Origin: an uncultured Mediterraneibacter sp.
GTDB lineage: Bacteria > Bacillota > Clostridia > Lachnospirales > Lachnospiraceae
Direction of reading: 5' to 3'
Assembly: GCA_934309345.1 (NCBI GenBank)
Contig: CAKRDD010000008.1
Location: forward strand, 68,349-132,348
DNA length: 64,000 nt
The position numbers and the translations under genes are program-made. The notes beneath the pieces were generated by a model, which was not told where the DNA came from, ran no database searches, and saw nothing but the letters and a program-made list of their open reading frames with translations. Every line of letters begins with the position of its first letter. Position 1 is the first letter of the stretch. Below, piece by piece: positions 15,285-23,969 of this stretch.

Positions 15285-16142
15285 TTACCTTGTCTTTAAT
15301 CCTGATGTATAAGAATACTCATACTTCTTACCATCACAAAAAAACTCAAATCCTATCACTTCTCCATTGGATTTTACTGGTTTCATCTGCGTCATTTTTC
15401 CTTCCGGACAGTTCAGTTTCTCTGAAATTTCCCGAAGTACTTTGCTGCCCGTACATTCTTTGTACTTTACATCAAATCCCCTTAATTCATCAATACTGTC
15501 AAACTCTTCAATAATACCGGCATCATACTTTCTGATATACATTTCCATTTCATCCATATGCGCCATATAAAGGTTTTCCCAGTATTCATCCCACAGTTCT
15601 TTTTTCTGAAAAGCTTCTTCAAGATACGGCAGCAACTGTGTACTGAATTTTTCATTAAAGAATACATGACCTTTCATCACCCATGCATTCTCGCCACCGA
15701 TCTGAACCCCTGTGATTTTCCCTGTATTATCAGTCTTGATACACCACTCTTCTGTAGCACCATCTGCATATTCAGAAGCATAAAATGCATTTTCACTTTC
15801 TTCCATAAATACATTTTCTGTGAAATAATTGTCTGCTGAGCAAATCCAGGTATTTTTCAAATATTCTCTCGCAACATACAAAGTAGAGAAATTATTCATT
15901 TGTTTGTAATATGGATTTTCAACAAGAATCACATGATATTTTTCTTTCAGATATTCAAACTTTTCTTTCAAATATCCGACTACGATAACAATTTCATCAA
16001 TTCCTGCTTCTCTCAGCTGTCCGATCTGACGTTCAATCATAATTTCGTCTTTCACATTCAAAAGCGCCTTCGGCGTCTCCAGTGACAACGGTGCAAATCT
16101 TGAGGACATTCCGGCAGCCATGATAATAGCATTTCTAGTCAT
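15285..16142 (-). CDS. licC: LicC-like CTP:phosphocholine cytidylyltransferase with vestigial kinase tail
   Basis: Converts phosphocholine and CTP to CDP-choline. 285 residues. Nucleotidyltransferase fold with AIIMAAGMSSRF (5-16), TPKALL (23-28), VVGYLKEKFEYLKEKY (54-69), MNNFSTLY (82-89), SADNYFTEN (102-110, metal-binding Asp) and WDEYWENLY (184-192), which follow pneumococcal LicC closely. Residues 231-285 are extra and match residues 290-342 of the neighbouring LicA fusion, which is the start of the kinase domain: a shared pattern of S.LL.I.E.L.C, T....P.K and F.F.C..K.Y. The protein stops there. ATG at 16142 lies inside the end of the licA gene (8-base overlap) with GGAGAG upstream; the longer frame to 16184 lacks a ribosome binding site. 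Confidence 0.88.
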   Translation of the reverse strand: MTRNAIIMAAGMSSRFAPLSLETPKALLNVKDEIMIERQIGQLREAGIDEIVIVVGYLKEKFEYLKEKYHVILVENPYYKQMNNFSTLYVAREYLKNTWICSADNYFTENVFMEESENAFYASEYADGATEEWCIKTDNTGKITGVQIGGENAWVMKGHVFFNEKFSTQLLPYLEEAFQKKELWDEYWENLYMAHMDEMEMYIRKYDAGIIEEFDSIDELRGFDVKYKECTGSKVLREISEKLNCPEGKMTQMKPVKSNGEVIGFEFFCDGKKYEYSYTSGLKTR

Positions 16143-17880
16143 TTTCCATTCTCTCCTTTGCAAGCCTGTAAAATTCTTTTGCATAACGGTACTGTTTTAG
16201 AGAATACTCACCGAACTCCACTCCGAGGATTCTCTTATATTCGCACCAGTTGCTCCACAAAAATCCACAAATTGCAATATAACAATAAATCTTTGTCCTG
16301 ATTATTTCTGGACATCCTTCCGTAAAATAGGCATCGATAAGTTGATCAATCTGTTCTTTTTCATACAAAGCATAGATTGCAAACATCGCAATATCCACAT
16401 GCGGGTCCTGCATTCCTGAATACTCCCAATCAATAAGATATATCCTGTCATCCACAAAGAGGAAGTTATCCGGAACTGCATCAATATGAGTTAATGTATA
16501 CTCTTTTTCCTGCTGATCAACAAAGAATTTCAGTTCATACATTTTCTCCTTTGTCTTCTCATAATCGCGGTAAATGGATTTCTCTCCATTTCTGTACTGC
16601 TCATATTTTTCAATCTGCTCAAACAAGTCAAAAGAATGGTCTACTTTCAGATTCTGCTCATGCACATTTCTCAGATACTTCATACATGCTTTCACATCGT
16701 TTTCATTTTCAGCATCGCAATTTCTTGCACCCTCTAAAAATTCTGTAATCTTATACCCTTTTTCTTTCGACATATATCGAACTGGATCACAGATACCTTT
16801 CGGTCCAATCACCTGATAAACATCATACTCCTGGCTTCTATTAATCATCTTATCTGTTCCTTCTCCCGGAACTCTCATGATATAACGCTTTTCACCACAA
16901 CGGAAACGGAACGAACGATTAGTCATTCCTTTTTTCAGGGGTTCAATCTCTGTGATTTCTTTCTGTTCACAAGAAAGCGTCTCTGCAATAATATCAAGAA
17001 GTTCTGAATTCAGCTGATCTGAATTCTCATCAAGATCTCTCAACTGCTCCAATGTATTAATCTCCAGGACATCTCCTTTTTTTACTTCTTTCGGAAAAAG
17101 AATCATTTTCCCTTTCTCCATTGCTGCATCTTCCCAAAATGAATTGTAATATCTGCGATGTTCTTTCATTTCACTGATTTTCTGTTCTAAAGTTCTTGCA
17201 CTTTCTTTATTGATGTACGCAATTCCTACCATATGATTACCAGCTTCCGAATCACCAACTGCTTTTAATTCCATCTTTCGATTCATACGAATCGTACTAT
17301 CCTCATCCGGCATCTCATCAATCATGTACCAGGAATACAGTTCAGTCTCTGAGAAAGGATTTGTTCTGCACCAAAGATCACACGGTACAATATACGCATT
17401 TTCCAATCTATCTTTTACCTTTGCCAACGAAAACAGATTGTTCTTTACTGCATATTCCTTATTATAAACCAGCTCTACTCCATACTCATCGATCAGGTAT
17501 TCATACTGTTCTTTCATAAATCCAACAACGATAGTGATCTTATGGATTCCTTTTTCTTTCAACTGTTTAATCAGTCGTTCTACTAAAGTCTCACCTCTTA
17601 CTTCAAGCATTCCCTTGGATACTTCTGTATTGATCGGTATCATTCTCATTCCTGCTCCAGCTGCAAGAATCACTGCCTGATTTGGTCTATTCTCTTTAAA
17701 TAACTCTTCTGCCTGTTCAGTCAATCTATAATCTGCATTCAGATAACCGGCTTTCACAAGTTCTGCTAATGAAGTATTCACTTTACCAAGTGAATAACCA
17801 GAAGCTTCTGATAACTGTCTCTGATTTACATATGCTTCTTTTTTTATGATGTTCAGTAAATCGAGTTCTTGTTTGTTCAT
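16135..17880 (-). CDS. licA: Three-domain LicA: winged helix + cytidylyltransferase-like + choline kinase
   Basis: 581 residues. Residues 1-65 form a winged-helix DNA-binding-like domain (LLNIIKKEAYVNQRQLSEAS, GKVNTSLAELVKAGYL). Residues 67-288 are a second LicC-type nucleotidyltransferase: VILAAGAGMRM (70-80), VVGFMKEQYEYL (118-129), KNNLFSL (146-152), VPCDLW (165-170). Residues ~292-581 are a choline/ethanolamine kinase: HIDAVPDNFLF (His465, Asp467, Asn472; the Brenner-type catalytic loop) and LIDWEYSGMQDP (Asp484). It would phosphorylate choline and perhaps also activate it. First gene of the licA-licC-BCCT operon. Pneumococcal and Haemophilus LicA have only the kinase. Whether the winged helix binds DNA or only packs in the enzyme is not known. 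Confidence 0.9.
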   Translation of the reverse strand: MNKQELDLLNIIKKEAYVNQRQLSEASGYSLGKVNTSLAELVKAGYLNADYRLTEQAEELFKENRPNQAVILAAGAGMRMIPINTEVSKGMLEVRGETLVERLIKQLKEKGIHKITIVVGFMKEQYEYLIDEYGVELVYNKEYAVKNNLFSLAKVKDRLENAYIVPCDLWCRTNPFSETELYSWYMIDEMPDEDSTIRMNRKMELKAVGDSEAGNHMVGIAYINKESARTLEQKISEMKEHRRYYNSFWEDAAMEKGKMILFPKEVKKGDVLEINTLEQLRDLDENSDQLNSELLDIIAETLSCEQKEITEIEPLKKGMTNRSFRFRCGEKRYIMRVPGEGTDKMINRSQEYDVYQVIGPKGICDPVRYMSKEKGYKITEFLEGARNCDAENENDVKACMKYLRNVHEQNLKVDHSFDLFEQIEKYEQYRNGEKSIYRDYEKTKEKMYELKFFVDQQEKEYTLTHIDAVPDNFLFVDDRIYLIDWEYSGMQDPHVDIAMFAIYALYEKEQIDQLIDAYFTEGCPEIIRTKIYCYIAICGFLWSNWCEYKRILGVEFGEYSLKQYRYAKEFYRLAKERMEND

Positions 17881-17915
17881 GTACTTTTATTTCTCCTTTT
17901 TTGTGAACTACAGGT

Positions 17916-17944
17916 AGTATAGCACCTTTATATTTAAAAAGCAA
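17916..17944 (-). promoter_or_regulatory. Promoter of the licA-licC-BCCT operon
   Basis: Minus-strand TTGCTT (17939-17944), 17-base spacer, TATACT (17916-17921). An inverted repeat ACTAC-AG-GTAGT (17908-17919) overlaps the -10 box and start point and could be an operator. Confidence 0.7.
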
Positions 17945-17972
17945 GACAATTTTTAAATTGCCTTGCTTTTTT
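17936..17972. terminator. Terminator of the SGNH/MBOAT-side region, overlapping the lic promoter
   Basis: Stem AAAAAGCAAG.CAATT / AATTG.CTTGCTTTTT, symmetric A and T runs on both strands, so it can work in either direction. It separates the gene ending at 18019 from the lic promoter and its distal arm overlaps the -35 box. Confidence 0.75.
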
Positions 17973-18018
17973 AGGTAAACAAGACAATGTTGTTGTCAAG
18001 TCTAGAATTACCTGTAAT

Positions 18019-19458
18019 CTACTGAACAAGCGAATATTTCGTTATTTTTCCGGCCTGATATGTAATAAATTCAACGTCATTCCAATAATTCTTGCTATCA
18101 ATCGTTACACTATAAGAAGCATCTTCATTTTTTCTCATATCATAGGTGCAACCTTTCATCTTCATATATACATATGTTGCATTTCCATCAATTCCCGTTA
18201 CTGTTATGTCACATAGATTTCCCCTTCTGCCAACTGCTACATCCTCTTGATTCAATGATTCAGATATCACCTCTGCCTGTTCTTCCATATCTTGCTCATT
18301 TGGATTTAATTCTATATGTTCCATATCGTATTGAGTAAAATAAACTGGCTCCAACGTATATTCAGCCAGTTCAAAAATAACACAGTCCGGCTGAAAAATA
18401 TTATAATAATAGTCAAAATAAGTTATGTTTCGATAATCGTGTACAGAAATATACTCACCAAAACTATTTTCAAGAAATTTATATCCCATTCCATTCATAT
18501 AACTTCCCTGAAATACTAAAGCTTTTGGTGCTCCCTCCTCTTTTCTATCTTCATTAATCACATATTGAAAATGCCTATACTGATCATCAACATATAGATC
18601 ATCCGCATAATCTTTTGTAATATCTTCAACCGCTGATTTTAATTCAAAAATCGGTTCATATTCATGAATTGGAAATTCTGATACTTGTAAAGTTGTATTT
18701 AACTTCTCCTTTATATTATACTCGCTCTTTTCATTTATATGTAATTGTGGATACCATGTCTGCATCTTTGTCAGAATATTATTACATCCATAAAATGCTC
18801 CAAGATCATTCCAATGACCTGCATTATATTTTTTATTAAACACCACTTCTCCCTCAGCTGCCTTTTCTTCGAGCAATGAGGTATTATCAACATAATTAAT
18901 TCCACGATTATCCAACTCAGACATAAATGTTTTTACCCAGTCATTATTATAATTTATTCCAACAGGCAGCTCATCCTGAAGGACAGTTACTTTCGCAGGA
19001 TTAAAAACAAACAAGAAAGGGACATTTCTGCTCTCACAATATTTCTGAATCTTTTCTATTGCATCCACAAATGCGATATGATATTCGCCAAAATCAGGTT
19101 CTTTTGTTAACTTGAAAAATACATATCCGTCTTTCCCATATGTATATGTCGGATGAACCATTTTGTCAAACAACCGATCATTCGCTACTGTATACAGATA
19201 GATCATATCCTCTCTAAAACCAATTCTATCCTGAACATAATTTTCTAATATTTCTGTAATTTTTTCTTCCTCATCTTCTGAAGTATCTTTTTCCTCTGAA
19301 TCATCCTCGTCTTTCTCCGAGTCAGCGCAAAAAGGATTCTCAGTCAACATTCGGTTATCTATTTCTGATACTGCATTTTCCTGAAAATTAAATTTATAAA
19401 GAGGAATAAAAAGCAATAATGCAAAAATAATTATTGTACCAATTTTAATTTTCTTCAA
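18019..19458 (-). CDS. AlgX/AlgJ-like SGNH acetyltransferase partner protein
   Basis: 479 residues, extracytoplasmic, with an N-terminal signal-anchor (IGTIIIFALLLFIPLYKF). An acidic linker rich in Asp/Glu follows (about 48-70). The rest resembles AlgX/AlgJ proteins: TYGKDGYVFFK, VPFLFVFNPAKVTV (catalytic-strand region), NAGHWNDLGAFYG (the conserved HW..xGA motif), GSYMNG. Such proteins work with an MBOAT membrane protein to O-acetylate an exported polysaccharide, and the MBOAT gene is 11 bases upstream. In AlgX the motif before HW carries Asp; here it reads NAGHW, so the catalytic set may differ. Confidence 0.7.
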   Translation of the reverse strand: MKKIKIGTIIIFALLLFIPLYKFNFQENAVSEIDNRMLTENPFCADSEKDEDDSEEKDTSEDEEEKITEILENYVQDRIGFREDMIYLYTVANDRLFDKMVHPTYTYGKDGYVFFKLTKEPDFGEYHIAFVDAIEKIQKYCESRNVPFLFVFNPAKVTVLQDELPVGINYNNDWVKTFMSELDNRGINYVDNTSLLEEKAAEGEVVFNKKYNAGHWNDLGAFYGCNNILTKMQTWYPQLHINEKSEYNIKEKLNTTLQVSEFPIHEYEPIFELKSAVEDITKDYADDLYVDDQYRHFQYVINEDRKEEGAPKALVFQGSYMNGMGYKFLENSFGEYISVHDYRNITYFDYYYNIFQPDCVIFELAEYTLEPVYFTQYDMEHIELNPNEQDMEEQAEVISESLNQEDVAVGRRGNLCDITVTGIDGNATYVYMKMKGCTYDMRKNEDASYSVTIDSKNYWNDVEFITYQAGKITKYSLVQ

Positions 19459-19469
19459 TTAATTCACTC

Positions 19470-20921
19470 CTAATATTTGAAATAAATAAACGGACTGTAT
19501 GTAGAATTCACCATACAGATTACCGAAACAATCATCACTCCAAGCAATACAATCTCTTGAATTATTAATCCAACACTATTTTTCTGTAAATAATTCACTG
19601 CTCTTTTCATTCTATCCGCGCTAAATATTGTTGCGCCTAAAATTCCTACTGTACATAAAATGATTGCTTTCTTGTCGAAAAAATACACAAACTGGTAAAA
19701 TATATCGCTTGCATCAAATCTGACAATTCCAAACAGAATTTTATAATAGTCAAATAATTCTTTAATATTGCTAAACCTGAAAGCCTGCCAACCTATACTT
19801 ACAATCAGCATTGTAAAAATCCATTTTACTGCTTTTGGAATCTTTATATACAACTTCTTCTTTTCTATACATTTTTCCAGAATTCGAACTGTTCCATGTA
19901 AAGCTCCCCAAAAAATATAATTCCCTCCGGCTCCATGCCAGATACCGGTTATCAGAAACACGATACCAAGATTGACAAGTGTACGTATCCATCCTTTTCG
20001 ATTCCCTCCTAATGGAATATAAATATATTCCTTAAACCAGGTTCCTAACGAAATATGCCATTTTCTCCAAAAATCTGTAATTGATACTGCTGTATATGGA
20101 AATCGGAAATTTTCATCTAATTCAAGACCAAATATATTTGACAACCCAATTGCAATATCAGAATATCCTGAAAAATCATAATAAATCTGCAAAGTATAGA
20201 GTAGTACACACCCCCATGCTGTTGGTATATCAATTCCATATGTGACCTGCTCCTGTATTGATGCTACTACTGTACCAAAATAATCAGCCAGAATCAGTTT
20301 TTTTCCAAAGCCAATCATAATTCTATTCAAGCCATTAAAGAAAAGATCTACACTTGTTTTCCGATGTTCTATCTTTCCTTCAAAATCTTTCCATAAAACA
20401 ATTGGTCCAGATACAACTTTGGGGAAAAATGTCAAATATAATGCAACATCCAGCAGACTCCCCGACTTTGCATCTCCTCTGTATACATCTGTAATATATG
20501 AAATTGCCGAAAATGTTACAAATGAAATTCCTAATGGTACCCAGGATGTTTTCCAGATTATTTTCTTTGAAATATAGGAATTCAATATTGCTACCGTAAA
20601 ATCTATATATTTATAGTAATACAGCAACCCAACCAGTACAAAAATTCCTGTAAAAAGAACTCCATATTTTATATACTTTTTCTTTTTGACCAATCCAATT
20701 AGTTTTCCCGTTATAAATACCCCAACTACATAAACAGATATGAACTTTACTCCATCCAAACCTGCCCAACCATAAAAGAAAATACTTATTAGCACTAATA
20801 CAATGTCTCTTATCCTCATCTTTTTTAAAATTCTAATTTTCTCCAACATTATCATCAGATAATACAAAATAATGCTCACTGGAACAAACAGAAATAAAAA
20901 TATCACACTTGTAAATCCCAT
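19470..20921 (-). CDS. MBOAT O-acyltransferase (AlgI/DltB type), copy 1
   Basis: Membrane-bound acyltransferase of 483 residues with about ten hydrophobic segments. It passes acyl groups across the membrane for transfer to a surface polymer. Signatures: WVPLGISFVTFSAISY, YYDFSGYSDIAIG, DFWRKWHISLGTWFKEYIY and GIWHGAGGNYIFWG with the catalytic His. AAGGAG eight bases before the ATG at 20921 sets the start; the longer frame to 20984 lacks one. Forms an acylation pair with the SGNH-like gene downstream. The target is probably the wall polymer made by the neighbouring operon. Confidence 0.9.
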   Translation of the reverse strand: MGFTSVIFLFLFVPVSIILYYLMIMLEKIRILKKMRIRDIVLVLISIFFYGWAGLDGVKFISVYVVGVFITGKLIGLVKKKKYIKYGVLFTGIFVLVGLLYYYKYIDFTVAILNSYISKKIIWKTSWVPLGISFVTFSAISYITDVYRGDAKSGSLLDVALYLTFFPKVVSGPIVLWKDFEGKIEHRKTSVDLFFNGLNRIMIGFGKKLILADYFGTVVASIQEQVTYGIDIPTAWGCVLLYTLQIYYDFSGYSDIAIGLSNIFGLELDENFRFPYTAVSITDFWRKWHISLGTWFKEYIYIPLGGNRKGWIRTLVNLGIVFLITGIWHGAGGNYIFWGALHGTVRILEKCIEKKKLYIKIPKAVKWIFTMLIVSIGWQAFRFSNIKELFDYYKILFGIVRFDASDIFYQFVYFFDKKAIILCTVGILGATIFSADRMKRAVNYLQKNSVGLIIQEIVLLGVMIVSVICMVNSTYSPFIYFKY

Positions 20922-21095
20922 TATTATTCTCCTTAGTATTTCTTTGATCTTCATAAGTAATAATATCACTTGAAAATCAAACAATCGTTTTTATTAAAAC
21001 ACGAACCATATTAAATTACAATAAAAAATTAAGGAATTAATAAGAATTAATAAGAAAATAAAAAAGATACTTCTCTCAAAAAGCTCTTAAAGAAA

Positions 21096-21120
21096 GAAGC
21101 TGCCAAATAATGACAGCTTC
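21096..21120 (-). terminator. Terminator after the CAP-domain protein gene
   Basis: Stem GAAGCTG.CA/TG.CAGCTTC followed on the minus strand by TTTCTTT. Confidence 0.65.
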
Positions 21121-21147
21121 TGATATATTGTCTTCTGATTTTTCTCT

Positions 21148-22377
21148 CTAGAACCATTCACTACCAAACAGTTGAACATAATAATATGTATAGCTATTCG
21201 TTCCCACATATTTCGCAAAAACCCCCATTGATCCACTGTCAATGATATATTCAAGCATGTTGGCATTATGTCCAGGAGAGTTTTTCCATCCTGTCATGAC
21301 CGACTGTGCATCTGGATAGCCTGCTGCAATATTCTCCGCACATATTTCGGGTGCATCTGAAAAAGAAAACGGTGTCAATCCATTCGGTCTCGTGTGTGAA
21401 AATGAATATGAAATCTCTACAGCACGTGTATCAACAGCTGCCTGCATTGCTGCAGATCCAGGTGAAAGTATAGCTCGCTCTTCTAACCCCTGTTCCTTTC
21501 TGTACTGATTTACCATATCAAAAATTTGTGATTCCATCTGTACATCAATGTGACCTTTTACTGTGGTTGTCCGACCATTTCCAAGATCGATGGTGTAAAT
21601 ATTGTCCGCATAAGTCTTTTTCTTTCCTGGAATATAAACTCCGTTACTATCTACATAATATCTATCACGTTCTACCCATTCGTTTACTGCCATAGCTCCA
21701 TTAGATTTTAGATAATACCAGGTATTTCCAAGCTGCAGCCACCCTGTCTGCATCATTCCATTTGCATCAAAATGATACCAGTTTCCACTAACTTGTTCCC
21801 ATTGATTTGCAGTCATATTTCCACTCGGCTTCAAATAGTACCAAATATTTCCAATCTTCAACCAACCGGTCTGCATTACTCCATTTGTATCAAAATAATA
21901 CCAGTTTCCACTAACTTGTTCCCACTGATTCGCAGTCATTCTTCCATCCGGTTTCAGATAATACCAAATTGTTCCGGATTTTGCCCATCCTATCTGCATT
22001 ACCCCACTAGGACCAAAATAATACCAGTCTGAACCCACTTTCTCCCAGTAAGTTGCCATTGCCCCACTGGACTTCAAATAATACCAGTTTCCATTCAATT
22101 TTTTCCAGCCAGTTTCCATATATCCGTTCTGATCAAAATGATACCAATTTCCATTGATCTGATCCCATTGATTTGCAACATAAGAACCATCTGCCCTTTG
22201 GTATTTCCATCCTTTTTCATCTTTCTTCCATTGTGCCGTCTCACCCTGTACAATTACTTTCTCACTAGACTGTACTTCCGATAATGACATCTCTTCTGCC
22301 AGAACTGCAACAGATGTCTGCATACTCATTATTGCACAAAGCCCCACTAGCATCCATTTTTTGAAATTACGCTTCAT
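21148..22377 (-). CDS. Secreted choline-binding-repeat protein with CAP domain
   Basis: 409 residues. Signal peptide 1-27 (CAIMSMQTSVAVLA), then about nine 20-residue CW/choline-binding repeats (pattern GxWYYLKxxGxMxTGW, for example NGNWYYLKSSGAMATYW), then a CAP/SCP domain at about 285-409: MVNQYRKEQGLEER, SYSFSHTRPNG, AENIAAGY and SPGHNANML, with the two His and acidic residues of the CAP cavity. The repeats should bind choline on the wall polymer and hold the CAP domain at the surface. CAP domains in bacteria are of uncertain activity. Last gene beside the polymer operon. Confidence 0.92.
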   Translation of the reverse strand: MKRNFKKWMLVGLCAIMSMQTSVAVLAEEMSLSEVQSSEKVIVQGETAQWKKDEKGWKYQRADGSYVANQWDQINGNWYHFDQNGYMETGWKKLNGNWYYLKSSGAMATYWEKVGSDWYYFGPSGVMQIGWAKSGTIWYYLKPDGRMTANQWEQVSGNWYYFDTNGVMQTGWLKIGNIWYYLKPSGNMTANQWEQVSGNWYHFDANGMMQTGWLQLGNTWYYLKSNGAMAVNEWVERDRYYVDSNGVYIPGKKKTYADNIYTIDLGNGRTTTVKGHIDVQMESQIFDMVNQYRKEQGLEERAILSPGSAAMQAAVDTRAVEISYSFSHTRPNGLTPFSFSDAPEICAENIAAGYPDAQSVMTGWKNSPGHNANMLEYIIDSGSMGVFAKYVGTNSYTYYYVQLFGSEWF

Positions 22378-22513
22378 ATCAGTTCCTCCCTTGGAATATT
22401 CTTATATTTTTAGTTTATCATATTAAAACTTCTGATAAAAGAGTAATTTCGCCTTCTCCCCCAAATACCCTAAAGTTTACTTTCTTTTAATTATCTATAC
22501 GAAGCGAATGGGA

Positions 22514-23926
22514 TTATGCTTTTTTATTTTTCTTTAATTTGATTGACTGAAGAATCTGTAACAGAATATCTTTAAATACAAACAGGCAAATTACCCCCAC
22601 TATTACAAAGCTGATAATATTGCTCCAGATTGCTCCGTGAATGTATACCATACTTACAACAACCGCAAGTAAAATAAAGAATCCAAGAAATTTCAGATCC
22701 AGTGAAATAGAAATTTCTTTTCTCAGAATAATCAATCTCATAACTGTATTCACACAGAATCCAATAAGAAGAGATAAACTTGCCCCCTGTACACCCAAAA
22801 TTGGAATAAGTACATGGACTGAAATCACATTTAATGTACCACTTGTTACAGTTGTCCAGAATAAATATTTATTCATTTTCGTAGCTGTAAAGATTTCGCC
22901 AAGGAATTCACTGATCACCGACGCAATTGTTGCGAAAAGATAAAGTGGAACGTATACTTTTGCTGCACTATAACTTTCATTAATAAAGAACGGGTAGATT
23001 ACATATACAACGGGTATCAAAAGTAATACTCCCATTCCCAAAAAACGCATATAATAATTGATTGCCTGGGTGTAAAATCCTTTCCTATCATCATTCACAT
23101 TAGCTTCTGTCACATAAGTAATTTCCTGCCATGCAAGATTAAAACAAGTCGTAAACAATGTAATAAACGACGAGAACTTTCCTGCAATCGCATACATACC
23201 ATTCTGTTCTTCTCCAAGAATATTTGAAATTGCAACTCTGCTATACGCTGTCAAAAACCAGAATGCAATTGAATTCAGGCATAACGGAATAGAGAAAATA
23301 ATCAAACGTTTAAATAAATCGAAATCAAATGCTTTGATAGAGATTAACTTATCAAAACGAATTCCTATTCCAAGCACAATTGCATTAAACAAAAATCCAA
23401 TGCAAGATGAAATGAACATTGCAGAATAGTCCATTCTAAATACAACAATCAGGAGAACATTGAAAGCCATTGTAACTACTGAAGTTCCAAGTCCTGCTGT
23501 TGCATAAAGTGCATTTTTTCCAAAACACCTGGCCAAATATCCTAATAAAGTCTGCACATTTGATAAAATTCCATATAGATAAATCCATTCAAGATATGGA
23601 ACATTCAATACAAACGCTCCGGCAATAAACAGTACTGTATATAAAACAGAAGAACTCATAAAAATAGCCATACCTGTTGTAATCGGCTTTTTACGCTCTT
23701 CATCTTTATACTCAAACGTGTATCTCATAATTCCTGACCAGATATTCAGGAATAATACAGAACATAAAAACGTTACATATGCCAGTTGAACATCATATGT
23801 TCCCATATCCTTAGGACTAATATATTTTGTGTAGATAGGTAGTAAAAAGAAGCTGATAATCTTCTGTAAAACCGTTCCGGCAAAATAAATACCTGACGTC
23901 TTTGCAAAATGCCAAAATTTTTTCAT
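22514..23926 (-). CDS. Wzx-type polysaccharide flippase
   Basis: 470 residues, 12-14 membrane segments, MOP superfamily. It would flip undecaprenyl-linked repeat units outward. N-terminal signature FAKTSGIYFAGTVLQKIISF and LLPIYTKYISPKDMGTYDV (family pattern LLPLYTRYLSPEDYG). Last gene of the 13-kb polymer operon, 43 bases after a glycosyltransferase. The functional counterpart in pneumococcal teichoic acid is TacF, which is choline dependent; whether this one is cannot be seen. Confidence 0.92.
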   Translation of the reverse strand: MKKFWHFAKTSGIYFAGTVLQKIISFFLLPIYTKYISPKDMGTYDVQLAYVTFLCSVLFLNIWSGIMRYTFEYKDEERKKPITTGMAIFMSSSVLYTVLFIAGAFVLNVPYLEWIYLYGILSNVQTLLGYLARCFGKNALYATAGLGTSVVTMAFNVLLIVVFRMDYSAMFISSCIGFLFNAIVLGIGIRFDKLISIKAFDFDLFKRLIIFSIPLCLNSIAFWFLTAYSRVAISNILGEEQNGMYAIAGKFSSFITLFTTCFNLAWQEITYVTEANVNDDRKGFYTQAINYYMRFLGMGVLLLIPVVYVIYPFFINESYSAAKVYVPLYLFATIASVISEFLGEIFTATKMNKYLFWTTVTSGTLNVISVHVLIPILGVQGASLSLLIGFCVNTVMRLIILRKEISISLDLKFLGFFILLAVVVSMVYIHGAIWSNIISFVIVGVICLFVFKDILLQILQSIKLKKNKKA

Positions 23927-23969
23927 AGTTTCTGTAATCCTTTCCCTTCGTTATCCAAACAAAACTACA

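Noticed and set aside
15285..17880. Phase-variable tetranucleotide repeats in licA, as in Haemophilus
   Set aside because: Looked for CAAT or similar runs at the 5' end of licA and in its promoter; none is present.
21034..21053. Tandem 10-bp GAATTAATAA repeat upstream of the MBOAT gene
   Set aside because: Only two units of AT-rich DNA; too short to support a phase-variation or replication role.
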